A stretch of 64,000 nt of DNA, taken from an uncultured Clostridia bacterium. Its GTDB lineage: Bacteria > Bacillota > Clostridia > Christensenellales > UBA1242. The translations under genes were made by a program, and so were the position numbers. Shown one piece after another: positions 41,013 to 50,736 of this stretch. Each line of letters starts with the position of its first letter. Position 1 is the stretch's first letter. The DNA is taken from positions 88,999 through 152,998 of the forward strand of contig CAKVMI010000005.1 in the NCBI GenBank assembly GCA_934772525.1. The letters are read 5' to 3'. The notes beneath the pieces were generated by a model. It was given only the letters and a program-made list of their open reading frames with translations. It had not been told where the DNA came from and searched no databases.

Positions 41013-43784
41013 ATGTTAGAACTTAAAGATATTACAAAAGTATACCAGACAAAAGACTTAAGAGTAGAAGCTTTAAAGGGTATAAATATTCAGTTCAGAA
41101 AAAGCGAGTTTGTTTCAATACTAGGTCCATCGGGTTGTGGTAAGACAACCTTTTTAAATATTGTTGGTGGTTTAGATAAATATACGTCGGGAGATTTAAT
41201 AATAAACGGCAAAAGTACCAAAGATTTTAACGACCGCGATTGGGACTCGTATCGTAATCATACTATCGGTTTTGTATTTCAAAGCTATAATCTTATTCCG
41301 CATCAAACAGTTTTGCAAAATGTAGAATTAGCTTTAACGCTTTCTGGTATTAGTGGGGAAGAGCGTAAGCGTCGTGCTACTGAAGCCCTTGAAAAGGTTG
41401 GGTTAAAGGATAAATTAAAGAGTAAGCCAAACCAGTTGTCGGGTGGACAAATGCAAAGAGTTGCAATAGCAAGAGCGTTAGTTAATGACCCCGATATAGT
41501 ACTAGCGGACGAGCCTACTGGTGCATTAGATAGTAAAACAAGTGTTCAGGTAATGGAACTACTGCGTGAAATAGCAAAGGAAAAACTTGTAGTTATGGTT
41601 ACTCACAACCCAAGTCTTGCTGACCAATATAGCACAAGAATAATTAAATTTTTGGATGGTGAATTGGTTGATGATAGTAATCCATTATCTTCGTTTGAAA
41701 AGGACTTAATTAGTCAAAATCAAGAAAAAGAAACTTCGGATAATATCAACAAAACAAATGGCAAAAAAGTTAAAAGACAAAGAGTGTTCAAGCGAACTTC
41801 TATGTCCTTTTTTACGGCTCTTGGATTGTCATTTAAAAACCTATTAACTAAAAAGACAAGAACCCTTCTAGTTGCTTTTGCTGGAAGTATTGGAATATTT
41901 GGTATCGCTTTAATTTTGGCATTATCTAGTGGTTTTCAAGCATATATCAATAAAACCCAAGAAGATACACTTTCAAGTTATCCAATAACCATTACGCAAA
42001 GTAATTCGGATATGATGAGTATGATGATGTCAATCTTTACTCAAAAAAATGAAGTAATACATGAAAACGATGCCGTTTATGGCGGAGATACAATGTCGGG
42101 GCTTTTTGAAACCGCATCAAAGCAACTATCAAAAATGAATGACTTAGATGCTTTTAAAGAATATCTAGAAGCACACAAAAGCGAATTGGGGGATAATTTA
42201 AGTGCAATACAATACACCTATGAACTTGGTCTTGCAAGCGGTTCTAGTTTAGGGTCAATGGGGACTGGTGGCACAAGTACAAGCAGTTTGCTAAGTGTCC
42301 ACTTACCAAATGGTTATGAAGTAAAGCCAGATTCTAAGGCACTATATGACCTAATAATTATGTACGCAGTCGTTTATCTAGAAAGTGAATTTCCTATGCA
42401 AGTAGAAGTTTCTGGAGAGAACTTTAATGTAGTAGTTACCGATGCTACAGATAAGAAATATTCACCAGATTACGCAAGAGGATTTTTGTATCAATATATA
42501 GAGCTAGCAAAGACAAGTATAACAAATGCCGATGAGAAAAAAAAGTCGGTTATGACACAAAACAAAGTAGATCTTACAAAGACCGAGTTTAATGCAATAA
42601 TTGGTAAGGCGATGGGCTTAAATATTGATAGTTACCGCAAAATGAACTTAAACGTATTTACCGAAATGATAGATAACGAAACATTATTAAAGTCACAATA
42701 CCAGTTGCTTGGAGATAATAGCAAGTGGGCAACTGAAAGCAATGAAACTATGCTTATTTTAAATTCTAATTCCGAACTTGACGACTATATCCTTTATGCA
42801 CTTGGACTATACTCAACCGAAGATATGAATAATCACTTAAAGAGCATATTTACCGAAAATAAGTCAGTTATAAAAATAGACTATAACGAAGTTTTGGGTA
42901 AAGAGTTTAAAATACTATTAAACACCGATTATTACGTAGATTTAGATAATACTGGAACCCTAACTGATATTAGAACATTGTTAAAGTCAAGCGACGAAAG
43001 CGACAAACAAAGATATGAAACAGAATTTAACAAACTTTTAAATGATAGTAGCAAGGGTAAAACCATTAAAATTGTTGGCGTGGCAAGATTAAACGATAGT
43101 ACGACTGCAGGACCATTAAATACTGGAATTTGTTACACTTCAAAACTAACAAACGAATTAATAGATTTATACAATAATTCTAGCGTCGTTACAAATGGCA
43201 CTGTTGCATCTATTAGCAAAACACCAGTTTCAATTAGTTTTTATGCATCTACCTTTGAAGCAAAAGAGGAGATTGAAAACTTCATCAAAAAATACAATGA
43301 AGGGGTAGAAGAAGAAAAGAAAATCGAATATACCGATTACATTGGTCTTATGATGGGCGCAATATCTACAATCATTTCGGCAATAAGTTATGTGCTAATT
43401 GCGTTTGTGTCCGTTTCGCTAGTTGTTTCATCTATTATGATAGGTATAATTACCTACATTTCAGTATTAGAAAGAATCAAAGAAATTGGTATTTTAAGAG
43501 CAGTTGGTGCAAGTAAGAGAGATATAAAAAGAGTCTTTACAGCTGAAACTTTAATAATTGGTTTAATTGCGGGTTTAATTGGTGTGCTATTTGCTGGAAT
43601 TTGCACAATTCCTATAAATATAATCATAAACAATTTAGCAAATATTCAAAATGTGGCTAGTTTACCTATTTTAGGGGCTGTTATTCTTGTGGCTATAAGT
43701 ATGTTCCTAACTTTAATAGCGGGCTTAATCCCTGCACAAATTGCATCTAAAAAAGACCCAGTTATTGCACTAAGGTCTGAATAA
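41013..43784 (+). CDS. MacB/FtsX-type ABC transporter, ATPase fused to permease
   Basis: 923 residues from ATG 41013; the in-frame ATG at 41001 would place the GGAGAAG ribosome-binding site inside the gene, so I prefer 41013 (MLELKDITKVYQTKDLRVEA). The ATPase domain (about residues 1-225) has Walker A GPSGCGKTT, the signature LSGGQ and LADEPTGALDS. After a basic linker come one membrane helix, a large extracytoplasmic region (about 450 residues) and three C-terminal helices of the FtsX fold (LERIKEIGILRAVGASKRDI). Such proteins drive export or mechanotransmission at the envelope, often of peptides. Substrate unknown. Confidence 0.92.
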   Translation: MLELKDITKVYQTKDLRVEALKGINIQFRKSEFVSILGPSGCGKTTFLNIVGGLDKYTSGDLIINGKSTKDFNDRDWDSYRNHTIGFVFQSYNLIPHQTVLQNVELALTLSGISGEERKRRATEALEKVGLKDKLKSKPNQLSGGQMQRVAIARALVNDPDIVLADEPTGALDSKTSVQVMELLREIAKEKLVVMVTHNPSLADQYSTRIIKFLDGELVDDSNPLSSFEKDLISQNQEKETSDNINKTNGKKVKRQRVFKRTSMSFFTALGLSFKNLLTKKTRTLLVAFAGSIGIFGIALILALSSGFQAYINKTQEDTLSSYPITITQSNSDMMSMMMSIFTQKNEVIHENDAVYGGDTMSGLFETASKQLSKMNDLDAFKEYLEAHKSELGDNLSAIQYTYELGLASGSSLGSMGTGGTSTSSLLSVHLPNGYEVKPDSKALYDLIIMYAVVYLESEFPMQVEVSGENFNVVVTDATDKKYSPDYARGFLYQYIELAKTSITNADEKKKSVMTQNKVDLTKTEFNAIIGKAMGLNIDSYRKMNLNVFTEMIDNETLLKSQYQLLGDNSKWATESNETMLILNSNSELDDYILYALGLYSTEDMNNHLKSIFTENKSVIKIDYNEVLGKEFKILLNTDYYVDLDNTGTLTDIRTLLKSSDESDKQRYETEFNKLLNDSSKGKTIKIVGVARLNDSTTAGPLNTGICYTSKLTNELIDLYNNSSVVTNGTVASISKTPVSISFYASTFEAKEEIENFIKKYNEGVEEEKKIEYTDYIGLMMGAISTIISAISYVLIAFVSVSLVVSSIMIGIITYISVLERIKEIGILRAVGASKRDIKRVFTAETLIIGLIAGLIGVLFAGICTIPINIIINNLANIQNVASLPILGAVILVAISMFLTLIAGLIPAQIASKKDPVIALRSE

Positions 43785-43852
43785 TTAGGTTTTAATGCAA
43801 CACTCATTACAATATTAATAATTGCAAAACATTGAAAAAATCAATGAAATAG

Positions 43853-43888
43853 AAAAACACTAGAATTTATAATTTCTAGTGTTTTTTT
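43853..43888 (+). terminator. Terminator of the ABC exporter gene
   Basis: AAAAACACTAGAA pairs with TTCTAGTGTTTTT around an 8-base loop, followed by more Ts. Confidence 0.88.
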
Positions 43889-44002
43889 GTTGTTACGGAA
43901 AACCACATGGTTTGCGATTTCACGTAATTTATCTATAAAAGTTTCTTGTTAATGTGAGTTTTACTAATGTTATTTAATAATTTGTATATGTTTTTATTAC
44001 GA

Positions 44003-44058
44003 AATAAAAAAACATCAACTAATGAAGTGAACTTTTAGTGGAGTGCTTCGTTAGTTGA
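44003..44058 (-). terminator. Terminator of tRNA-Arg
   Basis: On the reverse strand CAACTAACGAAG pairs with CTTCATTAGTTG (one mismatch), followed by TGTTTTTTTAT. Confidence 0.8.
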
Positions 44059-44071
44059 AGTATAATAAATT

Positions 44072-44148
<77 letters not shown>

Positions 44149-44172
44149 ATATTATGGTTTGTAACAATGTTA

Positions 44173-44202
44173 ATAATAGCATAGTTATGCCTAAAAAGTC
44201 AA
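44173..44202 (-). promoter_or_regulatory. Promoter of tRNA-Arg
   Basis: On the reverse strand: TTGACT (44197-44202), an 18-base spacer and TATTAT (44173-44178). Confidence 0.72.
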
Positions 44203-44732
44203 GCATATAGGCTTTGTGCTTAATTTTTTTCATTCCTAATAATTAATTTGGTTATAACTCTAAAAAATCACGTGTTGTATTAAAATTCGTTTTAGAGCCA
44301 TGAATATTATTTTTTGCGTCCACAATTTGTACGTAAATAATTTCTTTGAATACAGATTACAATGCAGTCAACTTAGTATTGCGCAATAAACTTGCCTTAA
44401 GACTGGAAAAGTAGTATATGGATTGTATTAAGGTATAAAAACTTGTATGTGGTTTTCCAAAAAAGAACTAAAACGGGTTAAACAGTGTTTGCATTAAATT
44501 AAAATGGAACAATCAGGTTTGTTTAAAAAATAAAAAATCGTAATGCGGTATGCTGGAAAAACAAAGTTAGTTATGATAAGTTGGCTTTAAAAACTAAAAG
44601 GTATTTTCTTTCTTCCGGTGGGGTAAAACCAAATTTAAAACTAAGCTAATCATTGTAAAAGTTGTCTTTTTAGCAAAAAAGTGTTTTATTGACAAAATTT
44701 TTAACAAATTTTTCAAATTTGGACGTAAACTA
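44203..44732. other. Non-coding gap between the two tRNA genes
   Basis: About 530 bases of AT-rich sequence without an ORF that has a ribosome-binding site. The only pattern I see is a 12-bp sequence (44447-44458) that also occurs inverted at 43897-43908. Confidence 0.5.
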
Positions 44733-44761
44733 TTGACATATAATTATTTAGGTGCTAAAAT
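44733..44761 (+). promoter_or_regulatory. Promoter of initiator tRNA
   Basis: TTGACA (44733-44738), a 17-base spacer and TAAAAT (44756-44761), 32 bases before the tRNA 5' end. Confidence 0.82.
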
Positions 44762-44793
44762 AAGTTTGTAAGTAAGAGCTTACTATTGTATAT

Positions 44794-44870
44794 CGCGGAG
44801 TAGAGCAGCCCGGAAGCTCGTTGGGCTCATAACCCAAAGGTCAGTGGTTCAAATCCACTCTCCGCAACCA
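44794..44870 (+). tRNA. Initiator tRNA-fMet(CAT)
   Basis: 77 bases with an encoded CCA. Two initiator marks are present: the unpaired C1/A72 (CGCGGAG with CTCCGCA) and three G-C pairs next to the anticodon loop (TTGGG CTCATAA CCCAA). It has its own promoter and terminator. Confidence 0.96.
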
Positions 44871-44873
44871 TGA

Positions 44874-44908
44874 AACCCACTTATATAAATAAGTGGGTTA
44901 TTTTTTTA
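44874..44908 (+). terminator. Terminator of initiator tRNA
   Basis: AACCCACTTAT pairs with ATAAGTGGGTT, followed by ATTTTTTT. Confidence 0.9.
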
Positions 44909-45168
44909 CTAATAATTATCTTTTAAAGGCATTCAGCAAAGTTTAAAAGATATACATTAACAATTGTTATTAAGGTCAAAAGTATGAAAAGTGAATAGGA
45001 AATGTCTTTTATTTAATGTAATGAATTTATCGTAAACATTAGAATAGTTAAAAAGGTAAGCAATAAAATTTTGAGCATTTTATATTTTTATTTTAAGTAA
45101 TTAAGTTCCAAAATGTTTTACATAAGAATTGTATCATTGACTACTATTAAAGTAAATTATCTGCGATA
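44909..45168. other. Non-coding gap
   Basis: 260 AT-rich bases between the initiator tRNA terminator and the DUF4363 gene. No ORF or clear hairpin. Confidence 0.5.
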
Positions 45169-45564
45169 TTAAATAATATTTTGTATGCTAAAGCGGTAGT
45201 CTTCGCTATAATGGTCGCAATAGTCAATTAAATTATTTAATTCGGTATATGCTTCTTCGTAATTATTCATTTCGGTATAACTTGTTATTCGGCTAAGTCC
45301 AACTTCTACATCCTTTATGCCGGTATGCCAAACAAAAAATTTTAATATCTTAGTGTGTTCTTGCCAGTGAGAATGTAAGCCCTTTAGCGTTTCAATATTT
45401 TCTTCGGTATCTATTTGGTCGGGAGTCAACGAAAGAGTTTGCTCTATGTTTTCAAGTTTGCCAGACAATTCATCAAATGATGAAAGTATGTATGTGGACT
45501 CAAAAAAGCCTAAACCTACAATGCTGATTATAAATATAATTATTACAACTAATTTTTTTACCAT
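45169..45564 (-). CDS. DUF4363 family protein
   Basis: 131 residues with an N-terminal membrane helix (about residues 4-21) and a helical, acidic extracytoplasmic part (HSHWQEHTKILKFFVWH). The length and pattern match DUF4363, a family often found next to DUF421 genes in Clostridia, as here (88 bases downstream of it). AGGAGTAG precedes the ATG. Molecular role unknown. Confidence 0.8.
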   Translation of the reverse strand: MVKKLVVIIIFIISIVGLGFFESTYILSSFDELSGKLENIEQTLSLTPDQIDTEENIETLKGLHSHWQEHTKILKFFVWHTGIKDVEVGLSRITSYTEMNNYEEAYTELNNLIDYCDHYSEDYRFSIQNII

Positions 45565-45652
45565 TTCTACTCCTAACTTCGGTTTAGCAAATTTGTGTCG
45601 AGTTTAACCATTCTTTGGTTTAACCTTTTTTGCAACACCAATTTTTTCGTGA

Positions 45653-46372
45653 TTACCAAAGACCATTTCCGTTGTAGTCTATTGTAAAACTTAAGGCGTC
45701 ATTTTTATAATCTTGAATATAGACATCTCCGTTGGCGGTTATGGTCATAATCATTATATCTTTTATTGTTTTTGCTGTTGTTTTTGAAACGCACTCGTCT
45801 ATTTGTTCTTCAGTTAGTTTGGTTAATGTAACATTCTCCTTCATCAGTTTGCCGTCCATAATTATTGATACTGGAAGACTTGCTGGTGGGGATGTAAGTT
45901 TTATATCTTCACGAGTTACCGTTTCTACGCTAGATTTTTTAATAACACAAAGTTTACCATTTGTTTCTATTATTGCGTACGCAACATCATCCAAATTGTA
46001 TACATCTGAACAGCGTAACGCTTCAATTAAATCATCTAGGTTCATATTTAAAGATTTTAATTCTTTATAGTTTATACCAGAAGGATTTACAACAATGGCC
46101 GACCTTCCGCTAATTAAATACCTAGCTTTCATACTTTTTCTAGAAAGCAAGCAGATAAAATAGTGCATAATTATTATGCTAAATATTGGCACAATGCCGT
46201 GTAGAATAGGTACCGAAATTTCGGACATAGGAATTGTTGCGATATCTGCAATAATTAGAGTTATTACAAACTCAAATGGTTGCATTTCGCCGACTTGACG
46301 TTTACCCATAAATCTAATGGCGAAAAGTACAAACAAATATATTATTATTGACCTTACAAACATATTAACCAT
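45653..46372 (-). CDS. DUF421 (YetF-like) membrane protein
   Basis: 239 residues. Three membrane helices in the first about 85 residues (FVRSIIIYLFVLFAIRFMGKRQVGEMQPFEFVITLIIADI is the family hallmark region) precede a cytoplasmic domain with SGINYKELKSLNMNLDDLIEALR. YetF-family proteins are linked to spore or envelope functions in Bacillus; the reaction is unknown. The start is uncertain: ATG 46372 or ATG 46363, neither with a clear Shine-Dalgarno. Confidence 0.88.
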   Translation of the reverse strand: MVNMFVRSIIIYLFVLFAIRFMGKRQVGEMQPFEFVITLIIADIATIPMSEISVPILHGIVPIFSIIIMHYFICLLSRKSMKARYLISGRSAIVVNPSGINYKELKSLNMNLDDLIEALRCSDVYNLDDVAYAIIETNGKLCVIKKSSVETVTREDIKLTSPPASLPVSIIMDGKLMKENVTLTKLTEEQIDECVSKTTAKTIKDIMIMTITANGDVYIQDYKNDALSFTIDYNGNGLW

Positions 46373-46665
46373 AATACTTTTAGTTTGATAGATTGAATAA
46401 AATATATTTAAACTTAAATCAAAATTATTTGTCGAAAAATGAATAAATGTTGGTTATAAAAATTAAAAATAAAAATGTTAAACTTTATATATTCTGAAGT
46501 TAAATGTAAAACGAAATATTTACTAATGTCGAAGTGTCATAAAAACATTTATTCGTATATGAAAGTTAAGTACAGTTTTATTTACAACATTATGAATAAT
46601 AGGTAGAATGCCCATATATCAACAAATTACAATTTGTAATTTTTTAGTTTTAAAAGTTAGAATTT
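46373..46665. other. Non-coding gap
   Basis: 293 AT-rich bases between two reverse genes. I see no ORF and no strong hairpin. Confidence 0.45.
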
Positions 46666-48150
46666 CTAATTCTTAATTGTTGCGGGTTGTTTTCGGGGTT
46701 TCTTATGAAAAAATTGTTTTATGTCTACCATATTAAAGGCAATAAGCATAATTACAAGAGAACCAACCGAAACGCTGGATGATGCAATAATAGATAACAC
46801 GTTGCTCATGGTAACGCTTGTACAGATTCCATTTACAAAAAGGGCAAATAGGCAAGCAGGAATGCACATAAGCATATTTTTTATTAAAATTGTAAGCGGT
46901 TCACGAGTTAAAAATTCCTTAATTGCAAGTAAGTTTAAAATACTTGTTAGTACATTCATTGCGCCAAATCCCCAAAGCAAAGAGTATATCCCGCAAAATT
47001 TTGGAAGAATTAGAATGCATACTATTAGGGATACTGCACTAATTGCTTGAATTATAAGCCCACGCTTTTCTTTTCCTAGTGCGTTTAGTATGCTAGAAGT
47101 TATTTGTGATACGCCAAGTGGAAGCAGTAAAAAACTTCCGGCTTTTAGTAGCTCGCCCGAAAGAGCGTTGCCGTATAGCCAAATACCTATTTTATCTCCC
47201 AGAATAAAGAATATAGGGAATAGAATTAGCGATATCATAATGGAATAAGAAAGGGAACTATTTATTTGTTTCTTTATTTCGTCCGCGTTACCACTAGATA
47301 TTTCGGGAAGAAGTGCCACTGCAATGGAGCCAATTATTATTCCGGGAACGGAAAGAAGTGGAAAGGTCATTCCAACGGCAACACCGAAATCTGCAACCGC
47401 TTCGTTTAAAGTACTGCCAAAATGCGTCAACATAGCAGGCATAATTACCGAAATTAGCATGGCTACAACGCTGGTTCCTATTCTAACCGTGGCAATAGGT
47501 ATACTTTCTTTTAAAAGTGGCTTAATTAAGGTGGTATTTGGTTTTAATTTTCCACCCTTTTTAATGTAAAAGATTATTGCGACTATTGTACTAACAAAGC
47601 AAGCAAGAGTGTAAATTAATGCCGTTACAGTTTCGCCGTTTAGGGTTAGTAGTACGTTAAACAAAATTACGCAAAAGATAAACTTTGCAATTTGCTCTAT
47701 TAGTTCTACCATACCAAGTTCAAAAAATTGTTTTTTGCCCCATAAACTTCCCCTAAGTGGAACATATATGGCGGTAAACAAAACGGCAGGAAGTAAAATA
47801 TATAGGCAGTTCAACGATTGATGTTGTCCCCATATTGCGGAAAATAGGTTGGGGAAGCATAAAACCAAAGTAATTACAAAAGCGGTTATTGCAAGTGCAA
47901 TTATTAGTCCGGCACCTACAGTTTTTGCTTCGGCAGAGTTGTCTTTTGCAACCCTTCTTGAAATTATTAGTGGAAGCCCAGAAGTTACCAAAGAACAAAG
48001 CAAAAAGAAGGCTGAAAGAGATATTTGGTAAAAACCAACGGCTTCCGCTCCAATTTTTCGAGAGATATATATTTTAAGTAAAAAACTTAGTATTTTTGTT
48101 AAAACGCCCAGAATTGTTGTAATAAGTACGGCTTTAAAAATATTTTTCAT
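46666..48150 (-). CDS. SpoVB/MurJ-like lipid-linked oligosaccharide flippase
   Basis: 494 residues with about 14 membrane helices. The start (KNIFKAVLITTILGVLTKILSFLLKIYISRKIGAEAVGFYQI) is the pattern of the SpoVB branch of the MOP superfamily. In Bacillus SpoVB supports spore cortex synthesis, and related proteins flip lipid II or other lipid-linked sugars. The short basic tail (KKPRKQPATIKN) is cytosolic. No Shine-Dalgarno precedes the ATG; a TAAAAT box lies 6 bases upstream. It could instead export a capsule unit. Confidence 0.85.
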   Translation of the reverse strand: MKNIFKAVLITTILGVLTKILSFLLKIYISRKIGAEAVGFYQISLSAFFLLCSLVTSGLPLIISRRVAKDNSAEAKTVGAGLIIALAITAFVITLVLCFPNLFSAIWGQHQSLNCLYILLPAVLFTAIYVPLRGSLWGKKQFFELGMVELIEQIAKFIFCVILFNVLLTLNGETVTALIYTLACFVSTIVAIIFYIKKGGKLKPNTTLIKPLLKESIPIATVRIGTSVVAMLISVIMPAMLTHFGSTLNEAVADFGVAVGMTFPLLSVPGIIIGSIAVALLPEISSGNADEIKKQINSSLSYSIMISLILFPIFFILGDKIGIWLYGNALSGELLKAGSFLLLPLGVSQITSSILNALGKEKRGLIIQAISAVSLIVCILILPKFCGIYSLLWGFGAMNVLTSILNLLAIKEFLTREPLTILIKNMLMCIPACLFALFVNGICTSVTMSNVLSIIASSSVSVGSLVIMLIAFNMVDIKQFFHKKPRKQPATIKN

Positions 48151-48192
48151 ATTTAATTTTATTAAAAAAATACATCAATATGAGTCAAACGG

Positions 48193-48221
48193 TTGCAAAT
48201 TTAATGTGAAATGTTTACAAT
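48193..48221 (+). promoter_or_regulatory. Promoter of the GNAT gene
   Basis: TTGCAA (48193-48198), a 17-base spacer and TACAAT (48216-48221), 22 bases before the ATG. Confidence 0.65.
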
Positions 48222-48243
48222 TTAACCGTATAGGAGTGCAAAA

Positions 48244-49377
48244 ATGATAGAAGTACGAGAAGTTAAAACAAAAAAAGAATTTAAAAAGTTTGTAAAATTT
48301 CCAACGGAATTATATAAAGGTAATAAATATTATGTTCCACCAATGGAGTTAGATGAGTTAAATTTAACAAACCCTAAAAAGAATGCGTCCTTTCATGATA
48401 CCGATGCAGTTTATTTTTTGGCTTATGATGAAAATGGTAGGGTAGTTGGTAGAATTGCTGGTCTTATTTGTAAATTATATAATGAAAAAAATAATGCAAA
48501 AAGGGCTAGATTTTCTAGATTTGACCTAATAGACGACCCAGAAGTTGCAAAAGCATTGTTTAATGCTGTAGAAAGTTGGGCGTTATCTCGTGGAATGGTG
48601 GATATTCACGGACCATTAGGCTTTAATGATTTGGAAAGAGAGGGCTTGCTTACTTATGGCTTTGATACAATAGGTACTTATCAAGGGTCGTGGAATGCCG
48701 ATTATTATGAAAAGCATATTTTAGACAATGGTTATGTTCCTGACGCTAAGTGGGTGGAGTGGCGTATAAGAGTGCCTGAGAAAATGGATGAAAAAGTTGA
48801 CCGTATGGCAAAAGTAGTGGAAGACAGATATGGTTTTCATGAAAAGAAGTTTAAAAGTGTTAAAGAAATTGTAGATAAATACGGCAAGGAACTTTTTGAG
48901 GTTTTAGATGAAGCATTTGCTCCACTTTATGGAACAATGCCATTTAATGAGCAACTGGTAAAGCAAACAATAGATTTGTTTAAGTTTGTTGTAGATAAAG
49001 ATTATGTTGTTTTGGTTTTTGATAAAGATGACAAAGTCGCAGGTTTTGGAATAGGGTACGCATCCCTTGCAAGAGCTATGAATAAATGTCATGGAAGATT
49101 ACTTCCTTTTGGAATTTTTAGAATTTTACATGATATACGCCATCCAAAATATTTGGAACTTGCACTTGTTGGCGTTAGACCAAAATACCAAAAGATGGGT
49201 GTAACTGCAGTAATAATTAGAAATATGCTAGAAAGAATAATTAAAAATGGCATCATTTCTTGTGATACTGGTTGTCAGCTAGAAGATAACTATCCAGCAC
49301 TCGCAGTATTAGATATGTTTGATAGAGAGATAGTAAGACGTAAGGTTTGTTATCTAAAAACCTTATCTCAAAAGTAA
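48244..49377 (+). CDS. GNAT-like N-acetyltransferase family protein
   Basis: 377 residues. It matches a family of about 370-residue proteins annotated as GNAT-like, with VREVKTKKEFKKFVKFP at the start, GRVVGRIAGLI (acetyl-CoA-side strand) and the block DIHGPLGFNDLEREGLLTYG. A second GNAT-like half follows (LALVGVRPKYQKMGVTAVII). The substrate is unknown. AGGAGTG precedes the ATG and a terminator follows. Confidence 0.75.
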   Translation: MIEVREVKTKKEFKKFVKFPTELYKGNKYYVPPMELDELNLTNPKKNASFHDTDAVYFLAYDENGRVVGRIAGLICKLYNEKNNAKRARFSRFDLIDDPEVAKALFNAVESWALSRGMVDIHGPLGFNDLEREGLLTYGFDTIGTYQGSWNADYYEKHILDNGYVPDAKWVEWRIRVPEKMDEKVDRMAKVVEDRYGFHEKKFKSVKEIVDKYGKELFEVLDEAFAPLYGTMPFNEQLVKQTIDLFKFVVDKDYVVLVFDKDDKVAGFGIGYASLARAMNKCHGRLLPFGIFRILHDIRHPKYLELALVGVRPKYQKMGVTAVIIRNMLERIIKNGIISCDTGCQLEDNYPALAVLDMFDREIVRRKVCYLKTLSQK

Positions 49378-49398
49378 AATTGTTATGAATAAATAACA

Positions 49399-49432
49399 AA
49401 AACTTCACAATAATTACTTTGTGGAGTTTTTT
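49399..49432 (+). terminator. Terminator of the GNAT gene
   Basis: AAAACTTCACAA pairs with TTGTGGAGTTTT (one G-T pair), followed by TTT. Confidence 0.85.
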
Positions 49433-49609
49433 TATGTATATTTTTATTAAAAATCAGACATTCTTTTATTTGTTCGGTCATGTGTTTCGCAAATGGGACG
49501 ATAATATATATTTTAAAATGAAAGTATACAAAAATCTACATTTTTCTTGCCTCGAAATTTGAAAAATTTGTGATAAAATGGGTTTAATAAAAAAAACAAG
49601 GAGAAAAAA

Positions 49610-50353
49610 ATGAATCCAATCAAAATTATGGTAGTTGAAACCGAAGAAGAATGTAAAAAATATACAAGAGAGTTTAAAGAGGTCGATTATATGGATGTTA
49701 TTGCAACATCTATAGATGGTGAAAATGCTGTTATGAAAGCGGCACAAACAAATCCAGATGTTGTTATACTAGACATATTATTACCAGTTCAAGATGGATT
49801 TGAATTGTTTACAAAAATTAAAAACGAGTGTCCTAAAACCAAGATTATTGCAGTAAGTGCATTAAATTCATCTTTTTATGTAAATAAGGCATTAAAAATG
49901 GGGTTTGATTATTTTATGATTAAACCAATTGAAACCTATGTTATCGCAAGAAGAATTATGGAACTATTTGATAACGAAGGTCAAGACATAATGCCAATAG
50001 AAAGAAAAATTGAAGAAAAAATCACAAATATTTTCTTAACGGTTGGTATTCCTGCTCATATAAAGGGTTATCAGTTCCTAAGGGAAGCAATAAAACTAAC
50101 TATTAGCGATCCATTAATTATTAACAATATAACTAAAAGATTGTATCCATCTATTGCAAATATTTATTCAACAAGTGCAAGTAAGGTTGAGCGTGCTATA
50201 AGACACGCTATTGAAGTTGCATGGAATAAAGGTAAAATTGAAAACATCAATGATGTTTTTGGTTTAAAGGTGTATGATACACACGAAAAACCAACAAATG
50301 GCGAGTTTATTGCCTTAGTTGCTGACAAAATGATTATCGAAGGCTGTAATTAA
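49610..50353 (+). CDS. spo0A: Spo0A-type sporulation response regulator
   Basis: 247 residues. The C-terminal domain is clearly Spo0A: TVGIPAHIKGYQFLREAI, DPLIINNITKRLYPSIA and the recognition-helix region TSASKVERAIRHAIEVAW. The N-terminal receiver keeps the phosphoacceptor D55, S83 and K105, but the Mg-binding acidic pair (D10-D11 in Bacillus) is E10-T11. Spo0A normally turns on early sporulation after phosphorelay input. The usual neighbour spoIVB is absent. AAGGAGAAA precedes the ATG. It may respond to phosphate differently, or be regulated otherwise. Confidence 0.92.
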   Translation: MNPIKIMVVETEEECKKYTREFKEVDYMDVIATSIDGENAVMKAAQTNPDVVILDILLPVQDGFELFTKIKNECPKTKIIAVSALNSSFYVNKALKMGFDYFMIKPIETYVIARRIMELFDNEGQDIMPIERKIEEKITNIFLTVGIPAHIKGYQFLREAIKLTISDPLIINNITKRLYPSIANIYSTSASKVERAIRHAIEVAWNKGKIENINDVFGLKVYDTHEKPTNGEFIALVADKMIIEGCN

Positions 50354-50380
50354 AAAGAGCCTTTAGTCCATCCTCATTAG

Positions 50381-50417
50381 AAATAAATTGTTATGATTTC
50401 ATAACAATTTATTTTTT
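50381..50417 (+). terminator. Terminator of spo0A
   Basis: A perfect 14-bp stem (AAATAAATTGTTAT / ATAACAATTTATTT) followed by Ts. Confidence 0.92.
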
Positions 50418-50632
50418 GCTTATTTAAAAAGTTTGTTAGAAATAATTTAAAATGAATTATATTTTTGCGATACAACTTGCTATATATAATGAAAATATAA
50501 TATATAGATAACAGTTTATGTAAAAATTTTAATGAATAAATTTATAAATTAGCATCTACTAAAATTAGTTTGGCAAAAATTTGCGGTAAACTTTGTCATT
50601 GTAAAAATAGTTAATTAAATATAAAAAATTAG
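50418..50632. other. Non-coding gap
   Basis: About 215 AT-rich bases between the spo0A terminator and the next promoter. No ORF or hairpin seen. Confidence 0.45.
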
Positions 50633-50660
50633 TTGTATTTTTATTCCTTTTGTATATAAT
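50633..50660 (+). promoter_or_regulatory. Promoter of the acidic zinc-ribbon gene
   Basis: TTGTAT (50633-50638), a 16-base spacer and TATAAT (50655-50660). The leader is about 70 bases. Confidence 0.62.
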
Positions 50661-50736
50661 AGTTGGCAGTTGTGCTTAATAGATATTATTGGGCGTGACT
50701 TAATTTATATTGAATCAATGCAAAGGAGACATATTA

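Noticed and set aside
46430..46436. TGTCGAA, a perfect Spo0A-box 7-mer upstream of the DUF421 gene
   Set aside because: Several such matches are expected by chance in 64 kb, and no second box lies nearby.
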